Shown: positions 50,956 through 60,336, numbered from the stretch's first letter. The stretch: DNA of 64,000 nt from Haliea alexandrii (GCF_003719295.1 NZ_RFLW01000001.1:1-64000); one strand, 5' to 3'. Notes: a model not told the origin generated them from the letters alone. Translations and numbers: made by a program.

Positions 50956-52047
50956 TCAGACTCGTTCGATGAGGTCAAAATAAGCACGCCCCACTTGCTC
51001 CCAGGTATAACGCCGCCGGGCGATTTCGATCATGGCACAGCCTATCTCGCTAGCGCGTGCGGGGTCCAGGCCCTCGACCTCTTCAACCAGCGCCTGGGCG
51101 CTACTGAAATAGGCGGCGCGATCTTCTGTCGTACACCGATTGAAACGGCAGCCATGGGCAACGACCGGAATGCCGAAATGCATCATCTCGACAAGCGATG
51201 GATTCGTGCCTCCTGCCGAGTGCCCATGCACGTAGGCTCGCGCCCCGTCGCGTATCCAGCGTAAATGCCCCGGATCATAAATCGGATCGAGCAGACACAG
51301 ATGGGGCGAGGCACCGAAACGCGCTCGCAGACCGCGGCCATACTCACTCTTGCCCCAATTGCCAACAAAGACCAGCGGTCGATCGGGCATGCGGACGAAG
51401 GCCTCGAGAATCATGGTGATGTTGTTCTCGGGCTCGATTCGGCAGAGTGAGAGCGTATAACCCTGCGGCAACACCAGCCCAGGCACCGCGACCGGCTCCG
51501 CTCCCAGGGCATGATCACCGCCATAAGCAATGACGTGACACTCCGTGTCATAGATTTCACGTACATATTCTGCAATTGCGGTATTATCGGCGATAACAAC
51601 ATGCGACCAACGCACAGCGGCCCACTCTGACCAGCGTAGAATGAGCCTAGCGATCCCGGTCCACTTCTCGCGTTTCCATTCGACCCCATCGATATTAGTG
51701 ACTATACGGCTGCGCGAAAACGCCCGCAGAAACGGCAGGACGAGCGCGCCCGATACCCCGAGCAGAAGGATCACACCCGTCCGCCGCCGCACTGCGTCAA
51801 TGAGCGACAAGATATCGTAGGCTATCGACTGCGGACCATTGGCATCAAGGCTGATATAACGCAAATTGGCCCCTTGAAACCGGGCAGGACGCGTCTCGAA
51901 TGCCCTCGCCGAACAATATACGCTCAATGTCGCATCGATATCATGCCGCGCATGAAAGCGCACAAGGTTTTCCGCGAGTGTCTCAAATCCGCCATAGTTT
52001 CCGGGTACACCCACCGTGCCAAGGATGCTCCAATCCGCTCTGCTCAT
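50956..52047 (-). CDS. Glycosyltransferase, DUF1972 family
   Basis: A 363-residue GT4-type glycosyltransferase. The N-terminal GTVGVPGNYGGFETLAENL matches the DUF1972 signature (as in rhamnosyltransferases such as WchF). The C-terminal GT-B domain has HSAGGTNPSLVEMMHFGIPVV with the donor-binding Glu. The ATG at 52047 starts the family domain; an in-frame start at 52095 is less likely. It is separated from the next gene upstream by 340 bases and converges with the GT-C gene. Confidence 0.82.
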   Translation of the reverse strand: MSRADWSILGTVGVPGNYGGFETLAENLVRFHARHDIDATLSVYCSARAFETRPARFQGANLRYISLDANGPQSIAYDILSLIDAVRRRTGVILLLGVSGALVLPFLRAFSRSRIVTNIDGVEWKREKWTGIARLILRWSEWAAVRWSHVVIADNTAIAEYVREIYDTECHVIAYGGDHALGAEPVAVPGLVLPQGYTLSLCRIEPENNITMILEAFVRMPDRPLVFVGNWGKSEYGRGLRARFGASPHLCLLDPIYDPGHLRWIRDGARAYVHGHSAGGTNPSLVEMMHFGIPVVAHGCRFNRCTTEDRAAYFSSAQALVEEVEGLDPARASEIGCAMIEIARRRYTWEQVGRAYFDLIERV

Positions 52048-52387
52048 CACGGAGGCTCGCTCACGACGAGTGCGCCCAGAATGGGAAATTCGCATTCCAC
52101 CTTGGTAGCGGCAAGGGAAAGCGGCGTTTGCACATAATCCAGAAAAGCCTCACCGTGACCAAGCTTCGCTAATTTCCCTAGTCGGTGGGAGGTCGCCGGA
52201 GGTGTCATGCAAGCCACTTCATAGATACGTGCAGCACGTTCTCAGGAAAGCGCCTCAGCAGGCGCAACCCCGTCGCACATCGTGACGATCCACTCGCATG
52301 CGACCATGAGACTACCTCCTTTAGAGGAAGGTTGCGTAGGCTGATCCAGGGGAACTGAAAACCTCCAGTTTTCCAAAAATATCATTA
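52048..52387. other. 340-base non-coding stretch inside the polysaccharide locus
   Basis: It lies between the DUF1972 glycosyltransferase and the first sulfotransferase, both on the minus strand. It holds no supported gene. It contains two inverted repeats at its right end: GAAAAC-CTCCA-GTTTTC (52357-52373) and the terminator candidate at 52381-52400. The rest (52048-52340) shows no motif I can name; it may carry a promoter for the glycosyltransferase. Confidence 0.5.
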
Positions 52388-52400
52388 TCACACTAATGAT
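52381..52400 (-). terminator. Possible terminator of the seven-gene operon
   Basis: On the minus strand ATCATTA and TAATGAT form a seven-base stem around a six-base loop, followed by ATTTTT. It covers the stop of the last sulfotransferase. The stem is A/T-rich, so it would be weak. Confidence 0.35.
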
Positions 52401-53332
52401 GTCTCAGTGAGCCACTTCGGAAAAGAATCTGACACCATCTGCGTAGGCAAGGTGATCAATTGAGCGCGGAGCGCTGCATTTGATGGTGCGTAATATTTGG
52501 TTAGACGATCTGATATATGCTGGCTCTCTGCTATGTCTACTTGGGTAGGTCTCTCATTCAATTTGGCGTATACACTTGAAATTCCAAGCTTAAGGCCTGG
52601 ATGACGATTTAAGATCGGAGCGAAAGTGCCATATGCTCGTAGCGCGAACGCATGCATCCATGCATTCTTGTGGTCTCGAGTCTTGTTTTCCTGCCTAAAC
52701 TCCATATGCTTAAAATAGTTGGAATCTATATCGGCAAAAACTGATAAATCTTGCAAGTAACGGTTCGGATCCTCCATGAGATTCTCAAAAAACGTTATCC
52801 TGATGCGCTGACCAAAAGTTTCGATCCATGGATCTAAATAGTCAGCGTATTTGCCGCCTTCGAGCCCGAACCAAGGGTCATTAGCGCGAACCGCTAGAGC
52901 TTCCTTTGTCAACTTTTCGCAATCCGATAGGTACTCGGTAATTGTTACGCCGCGATCTAATTTCTGCAACGATTTCATATAATGAAAATGGGAGAAGAAG
53001 CGCGTTACCGGGTCACGAAACAAGACAACGATCTTCACGTTTGGTAGGTGTGTGTTAATTTCTCTTGCGACTGCGGCCCCTCCGTTGAAATATCCCGGTG
53101 TGCTCTCGATTATTAACCGCTCGTGGGCGCAGTGCGAGAAATAGCGAGAATAATCAGAAAAAGGTAATGGTCGCTCGTTATAGCGAAGCGGTAAAAAGTG
53201 GCATGTTTCCTTAATTGAGGAAGAGCATACTTGCGGATGCCCCGACAGGTAGCGAAACAGTGAGGTTGTTCCTGCCTTTGTTACACCAGCCACAATCAAA
53301 TTCGGAATGATTTGTCGATTCGGCATACCCAT
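52388..53332 (-). CDS. PAPS-dependent sulfotransferase 1
   Basis: A 314-residue carbohydrate-type sulfotransferase. The 5'-phosphosulfate loop is VTKAGTTSLFRYL (about 17-29) and the 3'-phosphate site is FRDPVTRFFSHF (about 105-116). The gene is A/T-rich compared with most of the window. It begins seven bases after the stop of sulfotransferase 2, and is the last of the operon. The acceptor is probably a sugar of the glycan made here. Confidence 0.88.
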   Translation of the reverse strand: MGMPNRQIIPNLIVAGVTKAGTTSLFRYLSGHPQVCSSSIKETCHFLPLRYNERPLPFSDYSRYFSHCAHERLIIESTPGYFNGGAAVAREINTHLPNVKIVVLFRDPVTRFFSHFHYMKSLQKLDRGVTITEYLSDCEKLTKEALAVRANDPWFGLEGGKYADYLDPWIETFGQRIRITFFENLMEDPNRYLQDLSVFADIDSNYFKHMEFRQENKTRDHKNAWMHAFALRAYGTFAPILNRHPGLKLGISSVYAKLNERPTQVDIAESQHISDRLTKYYAPSNAALRAQLITLPTQMVSDSFPKWLTETSLV

Positions 53333-53339
53333 ATACTTG

Positions 53340-54344
53340 CTAGGCGTTTAGGCGTCGAATTATTGTTTTGGAGAGGCTTTGGAAGCGCCTCGTGTTCATA
53401 ATTAAATTTGCCAGAATCTTGAAGGGTAAACTAAACGCCGCACAAACCCTACCCAAAATACTTGCACGACTATTAGAGCATTCATATCCACGATACTCCA
53501 TTATTACGCTCAGCCGCTTTTCACAAATTTCGATTTCTGTACTGCTAAGTCCACCGATTTTCCAGGCTCCTATTCGCGAAGCGTCAAAGCCGAAGGAAAA
53601 TGTTTCATCTTGATTGGCAGATGAACCCTCGCGCCGCACATTTAGCATCGAAGATTCGTAATTAATTCCAAGCTGTCTGCAAAGCAATTTTAAACCTTTT
53701 TCGGGGTCTTGTAACAGTTGCTCGTATTTTATCTCAAAAAAGCGATCGCTGACTTTAAGTTTATCAGCTTGGCGCATCACTGCTCCCCACAGTCGAGAAG
53801 TCATAGATGGATGATAACTGCCCCATGCCACGAGTGATCTCTTGATTGGAATTTTGCTGTCCGTGAGAAAGCGGCGACGCCAGCGGTTCTTTTGAGAAAG
53901 CATAACGTCTCGAGGATCCCTATATATGTGAATCACACAAGCGTCAGGAAAGGCTCGCAAAATTTTAGATGCGGTAAAGATGTATCTGGGAGTTTGTTCG
54001 CAAAATATCTGCTTGCCAGCTTTTTTCGTCTCGTACTGGAGCAAGGTTTTGTATAGTATCATTTGGTTTTTAATGTCATGTTTTTTAATTATTTTTTTAA
54101 CCTCGGCTTCAAATCGAACCGGTGACCCCTCACAAAAAACCCCATCGCGTATTGTTGTCATAATGCGCGAGCCAAATGCTACGAGCTTATCCTCAGACGC
54201 TATAAAGTTTGAGGACATATCTTTAGGGTCTATTAAACGCTCAAAGACTTGGAGTTCAGGGAACGTATAAACTCGGCTGTGGTTTCCGAGCACATTACCC
54301 AGCATCGTCGTCCCGCTGCGGCTGTTACCGACAACGAAGATCAT
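53340..54344 (-). CDS. PAPS-dependent sulfotransferase 2
   Basis: A 334-residue sulfotransferase. The N-terminal loop VVGNSRSGTTMLGNVLG is the 5'-PSB motif in its Ser-Gly-Thr-Thr form, and IYRDPRDVMLSQKNRW is the 3'-PB region. I chose the ATG at 54344 because it overlaps the epimerase stop by four bases (ATGA) with GCAGG upstream; an in-frame start at 54371 adds nine residues. It is the most A/T-rich gene of the operon together with wzy. It is distinct in sequence from sulfotransferases 1 and 3. Confidence 0.85.
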   Translation of the reverse strand: MIFVVGNSRSGTTMLGNVLGNHSRVYTFPELQVFERLIDPKDMSSNFIASEDKLVAFGSRIMTTIRDGVFCEGSPVRFEAEVKKIIKKHDIKNQMILYKTLLQYETKKAGKQIFCEQTPRYIFTASKILRAFPDACVIHIYRDPRDVMLSQKNRWRRRFLTDSKIPIKRSLVAWGSYHPSMTSRLWGAVMRQADKLKVSDRFFEIKYEQLLQDPEKGLKLLCRQLGINYESSMLNVRREGSSANQDETFSFGFDASRIGAWKIGGLSSTEIEICEKRLSVIMEYRGYECSNSRASILGRVCAAFSLPFKILANLIMNTRRFQSLSKTIIRRLNA

Positions 54345-55258
54345 TTTGCCTGCTCTCGGATCCAGTGCCATGTGTCCTCTATTCCACGTTCAAGTGAGAT
54401 TTTAGGCTGCCAGTCAAGACGACTGCGGATCGCAGAGATATCGAGCACCACGCGTGGGACGTCGAAGCCACGTCCGGGCCGGAATGTGGGGATGACCTGC
54501 CGACCCGTCACCTCTGCGATGATTTCGAGAACTCTGCGGATGGATTCGCCTTCGCCGCTTCCTGCGTTGAATATCCCTGTCAGATTCGATTTGCCGCATT
54601 GCGCGCAGAGCTCCGCAAGGTCGGAGACGTGGATAAAATCGCGGACGACACTGCCATCACCCCAGATCTGTATTGGCTCATCATGCGCGATGCGCGACAA
54701 GAAGGTGCCGATCACACCCTGAACCCCGCCATGTCCCTGACGCGAACCATAGGGGTTCGATGGCCGCAGGATCATCGGCGAGAGACCATGCAAATGCGAC
54801 TCCATCAGGATATATTTCTCGATCGCGGATTTCACCACCCCGTAGGAGCTAATCGGGCGCTCAGGATGCGACTCACTCACCGGGTTCGTTTCGGGTGGGC
54901 CATAGATAGTGCCCCCTGACGAAAGGTAGACCAAGCGCCTCACCTCGGCGTTGCGCATCAGTTCGAGCAGGCGCACGGTCCCGATCAGGTTGCCTTGGAT
55001 ATCAGCCACAGGATCAAGATTGGAGGTCGACGGGACCGACGTACTGAGGAAGTGATAGACCACATCCACATCGACGAGCGCCTCGGCCAATGTGGCGGTG
55101 TCGGCGAAGTCGCCCCTCCGGAAATCCACCGCCGCTGGAGAAGGGCGAAACCGCTCCGGCGTGCGGTCGTAAACTCGCACAGCGATCCCTTGCTTAAGCA
55201 GGCGATCCACGAGATGTGACCCGATGAAGCCGCTGCCGCCAATCACCAGACCTCTCAT
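54341..55258 (-). CDS. NAD-dependent nucleotide-sugar epimerase/dehydratase
   Basis: A 305-residue extended SDR that modifies a nucleotide sugar. GGSGFIGSHLVDRLL is the NAD loop; SSGGTIYG and SYGVVKSAIEKY (YxxxK) form the catalytic site. It resembles UDP-glucose 4-epimerase-type proteins; the exact sugar is unknown. It overlaps its upstream neighbour by four bases. Confidence 0.85.
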   Translation of the reverse strand: MRGLVIGGSGFIGSHLVDRLLKQGIAVRVYDRTPERFRPSPAAVDFRRGDFADTATLAEALVDVDVVYHFLSTSVPSTSNLDPVADIQGNLIGTVRLLELMRNAEVRRLVYLSSGGTIYGPPETNPVSESHPERPISSYGVVKSAIEKYILMESHLHGLSPMILRPSNPYGSRQGHGGVQGVIGTFLSRIAHDEPIQIWGDGSVVRDFIHVSDLAELCAQCGKSNLTGIFNAGSGEGESIRRVLEIIAEVTGRQVIPTFRPGRGFDVPRVVLDISAIRSRLDWQPKISLERGIEDTWHWIREQAK

Positions 55259-56469
55259 CGGGCCACCTTTTTGTAGATCCGGTGTAGATCTGCATAAATC
55301 CTTGTGTCGTTGAATTGCGCGGCCACATAGCTTTGAGCCGCCGCTCCCATCTCAAGCAGCGTCGTGTCCGGCAGAGCGCAGACCCCGCGCATACATGTCC
55401 GTAGCGCTTCAGCGTCAAGAGGGTCAAACAGCCAGCCATGCGCTCCATCTCCGACGAGTTCGGGAATGCCGCCGCGCTCGGCCCCGATCACCGGCTTGCC
55501 TGCAGCAAAGGCTTGCAGGATGACATAGGGAAAATTCTCGTGCCAGAGTGAGGGTACGACCACGGCGCGCGCGCCGCGCAGCCATTCCTTGAGTGTCTCG
55601 CCCCAGGCTGGGCCGACCACGCGCACATTGTCGAGCGTCTGCGCGACCTGTTCGAGCGCTGCTCGATCGGGCCCGTCGCCGACGATGACGACGGGTACAT
55701 CGGGTGCCCGCTGCGCCGCCTTTACAAGCACATCCACGCCCTTTTCTTCGATCAGCCGCCCGAAATAGAGCATATAATCCCCAGCGTGTAAGGTCACGTG
55801 ATGGGCTGTGGCGTCAAACGGGTTGCGCAGGAAATCCATGGCCACCCGTCCCTTGCCCCAAAACTCCTCGGTCTTGTCGGCCATGAAGCGGCTGGCAAAG
55901 AGAAAGCAATCCACATTCTTCCGCCACAGGTCGAGTCGACTATGCACATAACCCTCCAGCATGGATACCGCGCTCACTGCAACACTGTCATGGCAGCAGC
56001 GGTTGCGCAAGGCGCTGTGAAACCGACCACCCTTGCAATCTTCGCACAGGTGTCCGTGATGGAACAGCTTGTAATTTGGACAGATGTGTTTGTAGTCGTT
56101 GCACGACAGCACCACGGGAACACGCGCCTCGCGAGCCGCGTCCAGAATCCCGGGGGTGAGGCGACCGTAGATGGCAAAGGCGTGCACGATGTCTGGGCGG
56201 AAATCGGCGATCAACCGAGCCATCGCATCCCGCGCGTTGCGGTTGTAGATCACACGGGGGACTCGTGCGATCTTGGACAGCAGATTACCGCCGGCATAAT
56301 GAGCGACCTGCGGGAAATACGCGGCATGGGGGGCGTCGAGTCCGTCCTCGGCACAGGAAAACCGCGCCACCTCATGCCCGTTCGCCTCCAGCAGTCGCCC
56401 GATTTCGTGACAAAATACCTCGGCCCCGCCTTGCACGGTGTAGTTGTTATGGGCGAGGAGGATACGCAT
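55255..56469 (-). CDS. GT4 family glycosyltransferase with a Cys-rich insert
   Basis: A 404-residue GT-B glycosyltransferase. The N terminus has NNYTVQGGAEVFCHEIG; the C-terminal domain has HENFPYVILQAFAAGKPVIG with the donor Glu-like position. An insert at about 120-165 has six cysteines (CNDYKHICPN, CEDCKGG, RCCHD), seen in a sub-group of GT4 enzymes. It overlaps wzy by 23 bases and the epimerase by four. Donor and acceptor are unknown. Confidence 0.87.
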   Translation of the reverse strand: MRILLAHNNYTVQGGAEVFCHEIGRLLEANGHEVARFSCAEDGLDAPHAAYFPQVAHYAGGNLLSKIARVPRVIYNRNARDAMARLIADFRPDIVHAFAIYGRLTPGILDAAREARVPVVLSCNDYKHICPNYKLFHHGHLCEDCKGGRFHSALRNRCCHDSVAVSAVSMLEGYVHSRLDLWRKNVDCFLFASRFMADKTEEFWGKGRVAMDFLRNPFDATAHHVTLHAGDYMLYFGRLIEEKGVDVLVKAAQRAPDVPVVIVGDGPDRAALEQVAQTLDNVRVVGPAWGETLKEWLRGARAVVVPSLWHENFPYVILQAFAAGKPVIGAERGGIPELVGDGAHGWLFDPLDAEALRTCMRGVCALPDTTLLEMGAAAQSYVAAQFNDTRIYADLHRIYKKVAR

Positions 56470-57694
56470 GGTTATTTACCTTTGCTCGATCGCAGAAATC
56501 AGAAATCAATAAAAACAAGAACAGGAAATAAAGACTAAAAAAGAAGTCAGAAGCCACAGTCCTAAAAAAGCTCATATATAATATCAAAAATACCAAAAAC
56601 AAAACTTGGAGGGTAGGCCGGCGAGCTCTCAGGGCGTATTTAATAGTCAAATAAACAAGAAATACGTAAATTAATAATCCGAGAAAACCATATTCACCAA
56701 GTATGGCTCCAAACCCACTGTCGAAGACCCCTGTCATATCAACTACGGTTGACCAATGCGATATACCAATAATAACGTAAGCTGCGGAGCCTTGTGACAT
56801 TGAAGATCCGAACATTCCACCACCAACGCCGAACGGGAAAAACTCCGTCGCCAAAGACCAGCCCCCGAAGAGCATGGCGGCGCGAATATAACGCAGATCC
56901 CCAGATAAAGTATTCTCTATTTTAAAGACGGTCTCTTCAAATGCTATAAACTGGGAAAGAAAACCCAAAACCACTATAATTCCAAAAGATGCCACGGCAA
57001 TCTTCTTTGGCACGGAGATGCGCGCGGATAAAATCAGAAAAGCAAAAACAATAGCCACCAGAAACGTTACTGATCGAGATTCGGAGAATAGAAGCAGAAA
57101 AAAGAACAGTGAAGCTGTCAATAAGCTTCTTTTATAAAAAACAAAATATAGTAGCAGCACACTAGACGCAGCCGCGGCTCTGTTGGCGTTGAGAGAAAAG
57201 CCCATTAAGCGAGATACGTCTAATTCGTATGTTGTACTTGGGAGAAGGCCTTGGAAGAAGCTGGGAAACAATAGAGAACTTAAACAGCCAACAACATGAA
57301 TAAACGCAAACACCTTTATTGCGGGCTCCAAGTCGGACATTGTCACATACCGGGCTAAAAAAAATATCAGTATAAACTTCGAGAAAATAATTGAGCTAAC
57401 AACGGATTTTGATAAAGAAGGGTCCAATGCACCTAAACTGGAGATAATCGTGAATAACATCACGCTTAAGAGAAAGCTGAGGTGACTTATTTTTATTCTA
57501 AAGTTTATAATCGTCGACGCAGTAACTGAAGCAGCTAAAACTAAAACTAAAACGTCAAAAAGGAGTCTAAAAGGCAGATCGGTAACTCTCGAAAGAAAGA
57601 CCTGAAAATATACTAGCAGAATGATGAATAGTATCAATAATGTCTTCGACGCAATTCTTTTCTTGACAGGTGCGATATCTGCTTCGATTATCAT
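56447..57694 (-). CDS. wzy: O-antigen/exopolysaccharide polymerase (Wzy-like)
   Basis: A 415-residue protein with about 11-12 predicted transmembrane helices and one large loop (about 280-330, with FGVGGGMFGSSMSQGS) typical of Wzy/O-antigen ligase-polymerases. Wzy proteins diverge strongly, so assignment rests on topology and its place beside wzx. The gene is A/T-rich. Its start overlaps the sulfotransferase 3 stop by four bases. Confidence 0.75.
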   Translation of the reverse strand: MIIEADIAPVKKRIASKTLLILFIILLVYFQVFLSRVTDLPFRLLFDVLVLVLAASVTASTIINFRIKISHLSFLLSVMLFTIISSLGALDPSLSKSVVSSIIFSKFILIFFLARYVTMSDLEPAIKVFAFIHVVGCLSSLLFPSFFQGLLPSTTYELDVSRLMGFSLNANRAAAASSVLLLYFVFYKRSLLTASLFFFLLLFSESRSVTFLVAIVFAFLILSARISVPKKIAVASFGIIVVLGFLSQFIAFEETVFKIENTLSGDLRYIRAAMLFGGWSLATEFFPFGVGGGMFGSSMSQGSAAYVIIGISHWSTVVDMTGVFDSGFGAILGEYGFLGLLIYVFLVYLTIKYALRARRPTLQVLFLVFLILYMSFFRTVASDFFFSLYFLFLFLLISDFCDRAKVNNHAYPPRP

Positions 57695-58551
57695 TGCTTC
57701 CGCGTCACTTTTTTTGTAATGAGCAACTTCGTTTCCTCGGCAACGTAGACGCTTTTAATATCCACCACACCCTTTGAAAATTTCTTAGAAATGATCCGCC
57801 CCATTGGCCTCAATATTCTGTAAATTACAGGGCGATGTATCGTTTTCATCGCGAGCCAGCGTCTTACATCTTTATATACCCTATGAAGCCTCGGGCATTT
57901 ATATGAGTACGTCTTGTTGCTGTGGCTCATGACAATGCTCTCCGGGTGAGCGAGCCCGACGAAATCGCAAACACGGTTCACCACCTGCTCCGGATCTTTT
58001 CCTAGACCGTCAAAGTCAAGGACAAGCAAGTTGTTTCCAAAGGCCTTGCGCCAGAGGCCGATGTAGTGATCTGCTCGGCAATGATCCAGGGCACGCCACT
58101 GAACCTCGGTGTTTTCCGTAACGCCTTCTGCGTTCTGTTTCGCCACATAAGTATCGAATGTCATCTCTGCTGGTATCATCCCGCGACCTTGAAAGAAGCG
58201 GTAGGCTGAAATCATGCGTTCTATCGGGTCGCGCACAACGATGACGGCCTTGGTATCAGGATGCAAAGATGACAGGCGCAATGGCGTCTCGCATCCAATG
58301 TAGTCGGGGCTGGCGTCTAGCAGAACGGGCCTTTCCGGATTCTGGAAAAGGGTCAGGTATTCATCGAGATTTTTTCCATCGAAGCGTATTGGCGCGTTGA
58401 GCGGGTACTCAGGATCAAGAAAAAAACGCAATTCCTTTAGTTTTCCAGCTGCAATCCGGGGATGCTGAGCTAACCAGTCAAAAAGCGAAGTGGTCCCGGC
58501 TTTTGGCTGTCCTGCTATCAGAAGGATTGTCTTGCCGTCCAACTGGGCCAT
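57691..58551 (-). CDS. PAPS-dependent sulfotransferase 3
   Basis: A 286-residue sulfotransferase. GQPKAGTTSLFDWLAQHP is the 5'-PSB loop (about 14-31) and VVRDPIERMISAYRFF the 3'-PB region. It is a third, distinct member of the family in this operon. I chose the ATG at 58551, which overlaps the wzx stop by one base; a TTG just upstream is unlikely. The C terminus is basic. Confidence 0.87.
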   Translation of the reverse strand: MAQLDGKTILLIAGQPKAGTTSLFDWLAQHPRIAAGKLKELRFFLDPEYPLNAPIRFDGKNLDEYLTLFQNPERPVLLDASPDYIGCETPLRLSSLHPDTKAVIVVRDPIERMISAYRFFQGRGMIPAEMTFDTYVAKQNAEGVTENTEVQWRALDHCRADHYIGLWRKAFGNNLLVLDFDGLGKDPEQVVNRVCDFVGLAHPESIVMSHSNKTYSYKCPRLHRVYKDVRRWLAMKTIHRPVIYRILRPMGRIISKKFSKGVVDIKSVYVAEETKLLITKKVTRKQ

Positions 58552-59894
58552 CAATGGCGCCCCACTGGAAAAACGGAGACCCCCAAACGTAGCCTGATCA
58601 CCACCGTCGAATATATATTCATACTCGCGACCGCCACCGCACTCGCAATTGCCGCGCCGATCATGCCATGCTCAGGGATCAGCAACACGGCGCAGCCGAA
58701 CATGAGCAGCATAGACAGCATCGATGCGTTGCTAATATCCCGCTCGTGTGCCGTCATCATCAAGAGATAGCCCACCGACCCGGTAATCGTGTTCACCGCC
58801 TGTCCCAACGCCAGGATCGCCAGCGCGGTGCCGCCCTTGACGAAATCCGGACCGAACAGCCCCATCACCCAATCCCCGGCAAAGATCAGCAGGACAAAGA
58901 GCGGGCTTGCCGCCAGCGTGATGAGCAGGGCAAAGCGGCGGGCTAAGCAGCCCAGCATCCCGATCTCTCCTCGCACGTGAAGTTCCGCGAATTTCGGTGC
59001 GATCACAGTGTTCACGGCCGTCAGAAAAAAAGTCACCAGCATCGCCACCCGCGTGGCCGCGCCAAAGATCCCGGCCTCTTCCGCCGTGCCCCATATGCCA
59101 AGCAAAAATAGCGGTGCCCAGGGCAGGATGCCGCGGTTAATGATTGACATGGTCCAGAGCGGGCGGCAGCTTTGCCAAAGCGTCGCGCGTTCGAAGGCCG
59201 GGGTGGCGGCACCGACACCCGCCACGTTCGCGCGCCACATCGCCCAGCCGATCACCGCCGCCGTCCCGGTCCCGAGCACATAGGCCATCGCCGCACCCGG
59301 CACGCCGAAGGCTGTCACCAGCGGCCAGATCAGCACCAGCGCGACCCCAGGGTAGAACACCCCCGAGACCAACATCGAATTACGGATGCGTTTGAGCCCC
59401 TTAAGACTCTCGGCCAAGAGGGTCATCGTGGCAAAGCTGAAAATCCCAAGGCTCATGACCCGCAGCGAAGGAGCCAATGCAGGCTCGCCAAAGACATAAT
59501 CCGCTATCCACGGGGCCAGCATGAGGACCAGCCCCGCCGCCGCAAGGCTCGTGCCCGCCGCTATCCGTATTCCTATCCGGAAGACGCCGAGCACCCTGTT
59601 CCAGTCGCCGCTACTCGCGCCGGCAGCGACAAAGCGCAAAAGTGTGTTGTCGAGCCCAAGTTTCGACAACACCGCTCCGATCATGACTACCGACAACGCG
59701 AGAAAGTAGAGTCCCGCCCCTTCGGTACCCAGCAGCCTTCCGATCGCCACGTTGAGGGCAAAGGCGAGGCCCGCCCCTACCGCTCTTAGCAGGAAAGCCA
59801 AGGACGCGCCCATGAGCACTTCGGCAGTATGATCGTCCAGCCTGATGAAGAACTGCCTTCGAATACGCTGAGCTGCTTCTATCAGAGGCGACAT
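58551..59894 (-). CDS. wzx: Lipid-linked oligosaccharide flippase (Wzx-like)
   Basis: A 447-residue MATE/MOP-type membrane protein with about 12-14 predicted helices. The N-terminal region (VAIGRLLGTEGAGLYFLALS) is typical of polysaccharide flippases that move undecaprenyl-linked repeat units. It is G+C-rich, unlike wzy. It is the first gene of an operon that continues through three sulfotransferases. Confidence 0.85.
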   Translation of the reverse strand: MSPLIEAAQRIRRQFFIRLDDHTAEVLMGASLAFLLRAVGAGLAFALNVAIGRLLGTEGAGLYFLALSVVMIGAVLSKLGLDNTLLRFVAAGASSGDWNRVLGVFRIGIRIAAGTSLAAAGLVLMLAPWIADYVFGEPALAPSLRVMSLGIFSFATMTLLAESLKGLKRIRNSMLVSGVFYPGVALVLIWPLVTAFGVPGAAMAYVLGTGTAAVIGWAMWRANVAGVGAATPAFERATLWQSCRPLWTMSIINRGILPWAPLFLLGIWGTAEEAGIFGAATRVAMLVTFFLTAVNTVIAPKFAELHVRGEIGMLGCLARRFALLITLAASPLFVLLIFAGDWVMGLFGPDFVKGGTALAILALGQAVNTITGSVGYLLMMTAHERDISNASMLSMLLMFGCAVLLIPEHGMIGAAIASAVAVASMNIYSTVVIRLRLGVSVFPVGRH

Positions 59895-59978
59895 AGTAGT
59901 TAGCTGTGATCATGTAATGGGTTCACCGATGGGCTATTACGGCCAATCGTTGGTAGACAGTGGAGACTAGCATGAGGC

Positions 59979-60135
59979 TTAAGCCAACTGTACCAGTTTG
60001 GCCATGGCAATTGATCGCTGCTTGGTCCCCTGATGTCTTGGGAAAAAGGGCTCGGGCTCGGTCACTTCCTGCCAGCGCCCCTGCCGCCGCTTGCGCCGCC
60101 GGATTTTCGGCAGGCACACACCACAACCTGCCGCT
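59979..60135 (-). pseudogene. Possible gene remnant
   Basis: On the minus strand one frame reads a very basic stretch with KIRRRKRRQGRW, then TEPEPFFPRHQG and a C terminus AMAKLVQLA before a TAA. The start is missing: an in-frame stop lies just upstream, and a neighbouring frame (ARENFERQVV) appears to continue it. This looks like the C-terminal end of a frameshifted and truncated gene, but I cannot name the family. Confidence 0.3.
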
Positions 60136-60278
60136 CAAAGTTCTCGCGGGCAGCAACCTTCATGCGCGGGCGCGTCGCCTCTGCATACCATTGTCAGCCA
60201 GAGTCAATCATGCAGTCAGTTGTCTGCCTGAATCCCTCGATTCTCCTGTATCTACAAGTGACTTACAAACATACTGTG

Positions 60279-60308
60279 TTGGTCATTTCGCAAACCCAAC
60301 GGTATATT
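60279..60308 (+). promoter_or_regulatory. Possible promoter of the wecA-wzz operon
   Basis: TTGGTC (60279-60284) and TATATT (60303-60308) are 18 bases apart, 28 bases before the WecA-like ATG. Confidence 0.45.
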
Positions 60309-60336
60309 CCCAACGAAATCAGCATCACAACATCCC

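Larger units (their letters stand above)
59895..60336. other. 442-base divergent intergenic region
   Basis: It separates wzx (minus) from the WecA-like gene (plus). It must carry promoters for both. Only the rightward one can be suggested (60279-60308). The middle has a short coding-like stretch on the minus strand (separate entry). No complete gene is supported. Confidence 0.55.

Noticed and set aside
59923-60156. 77-codon minus-strand open frame between wzx and wecA
   Set aside because: Ala-rich with no family features; a different frame of the same DNA looks more like real coding remains.
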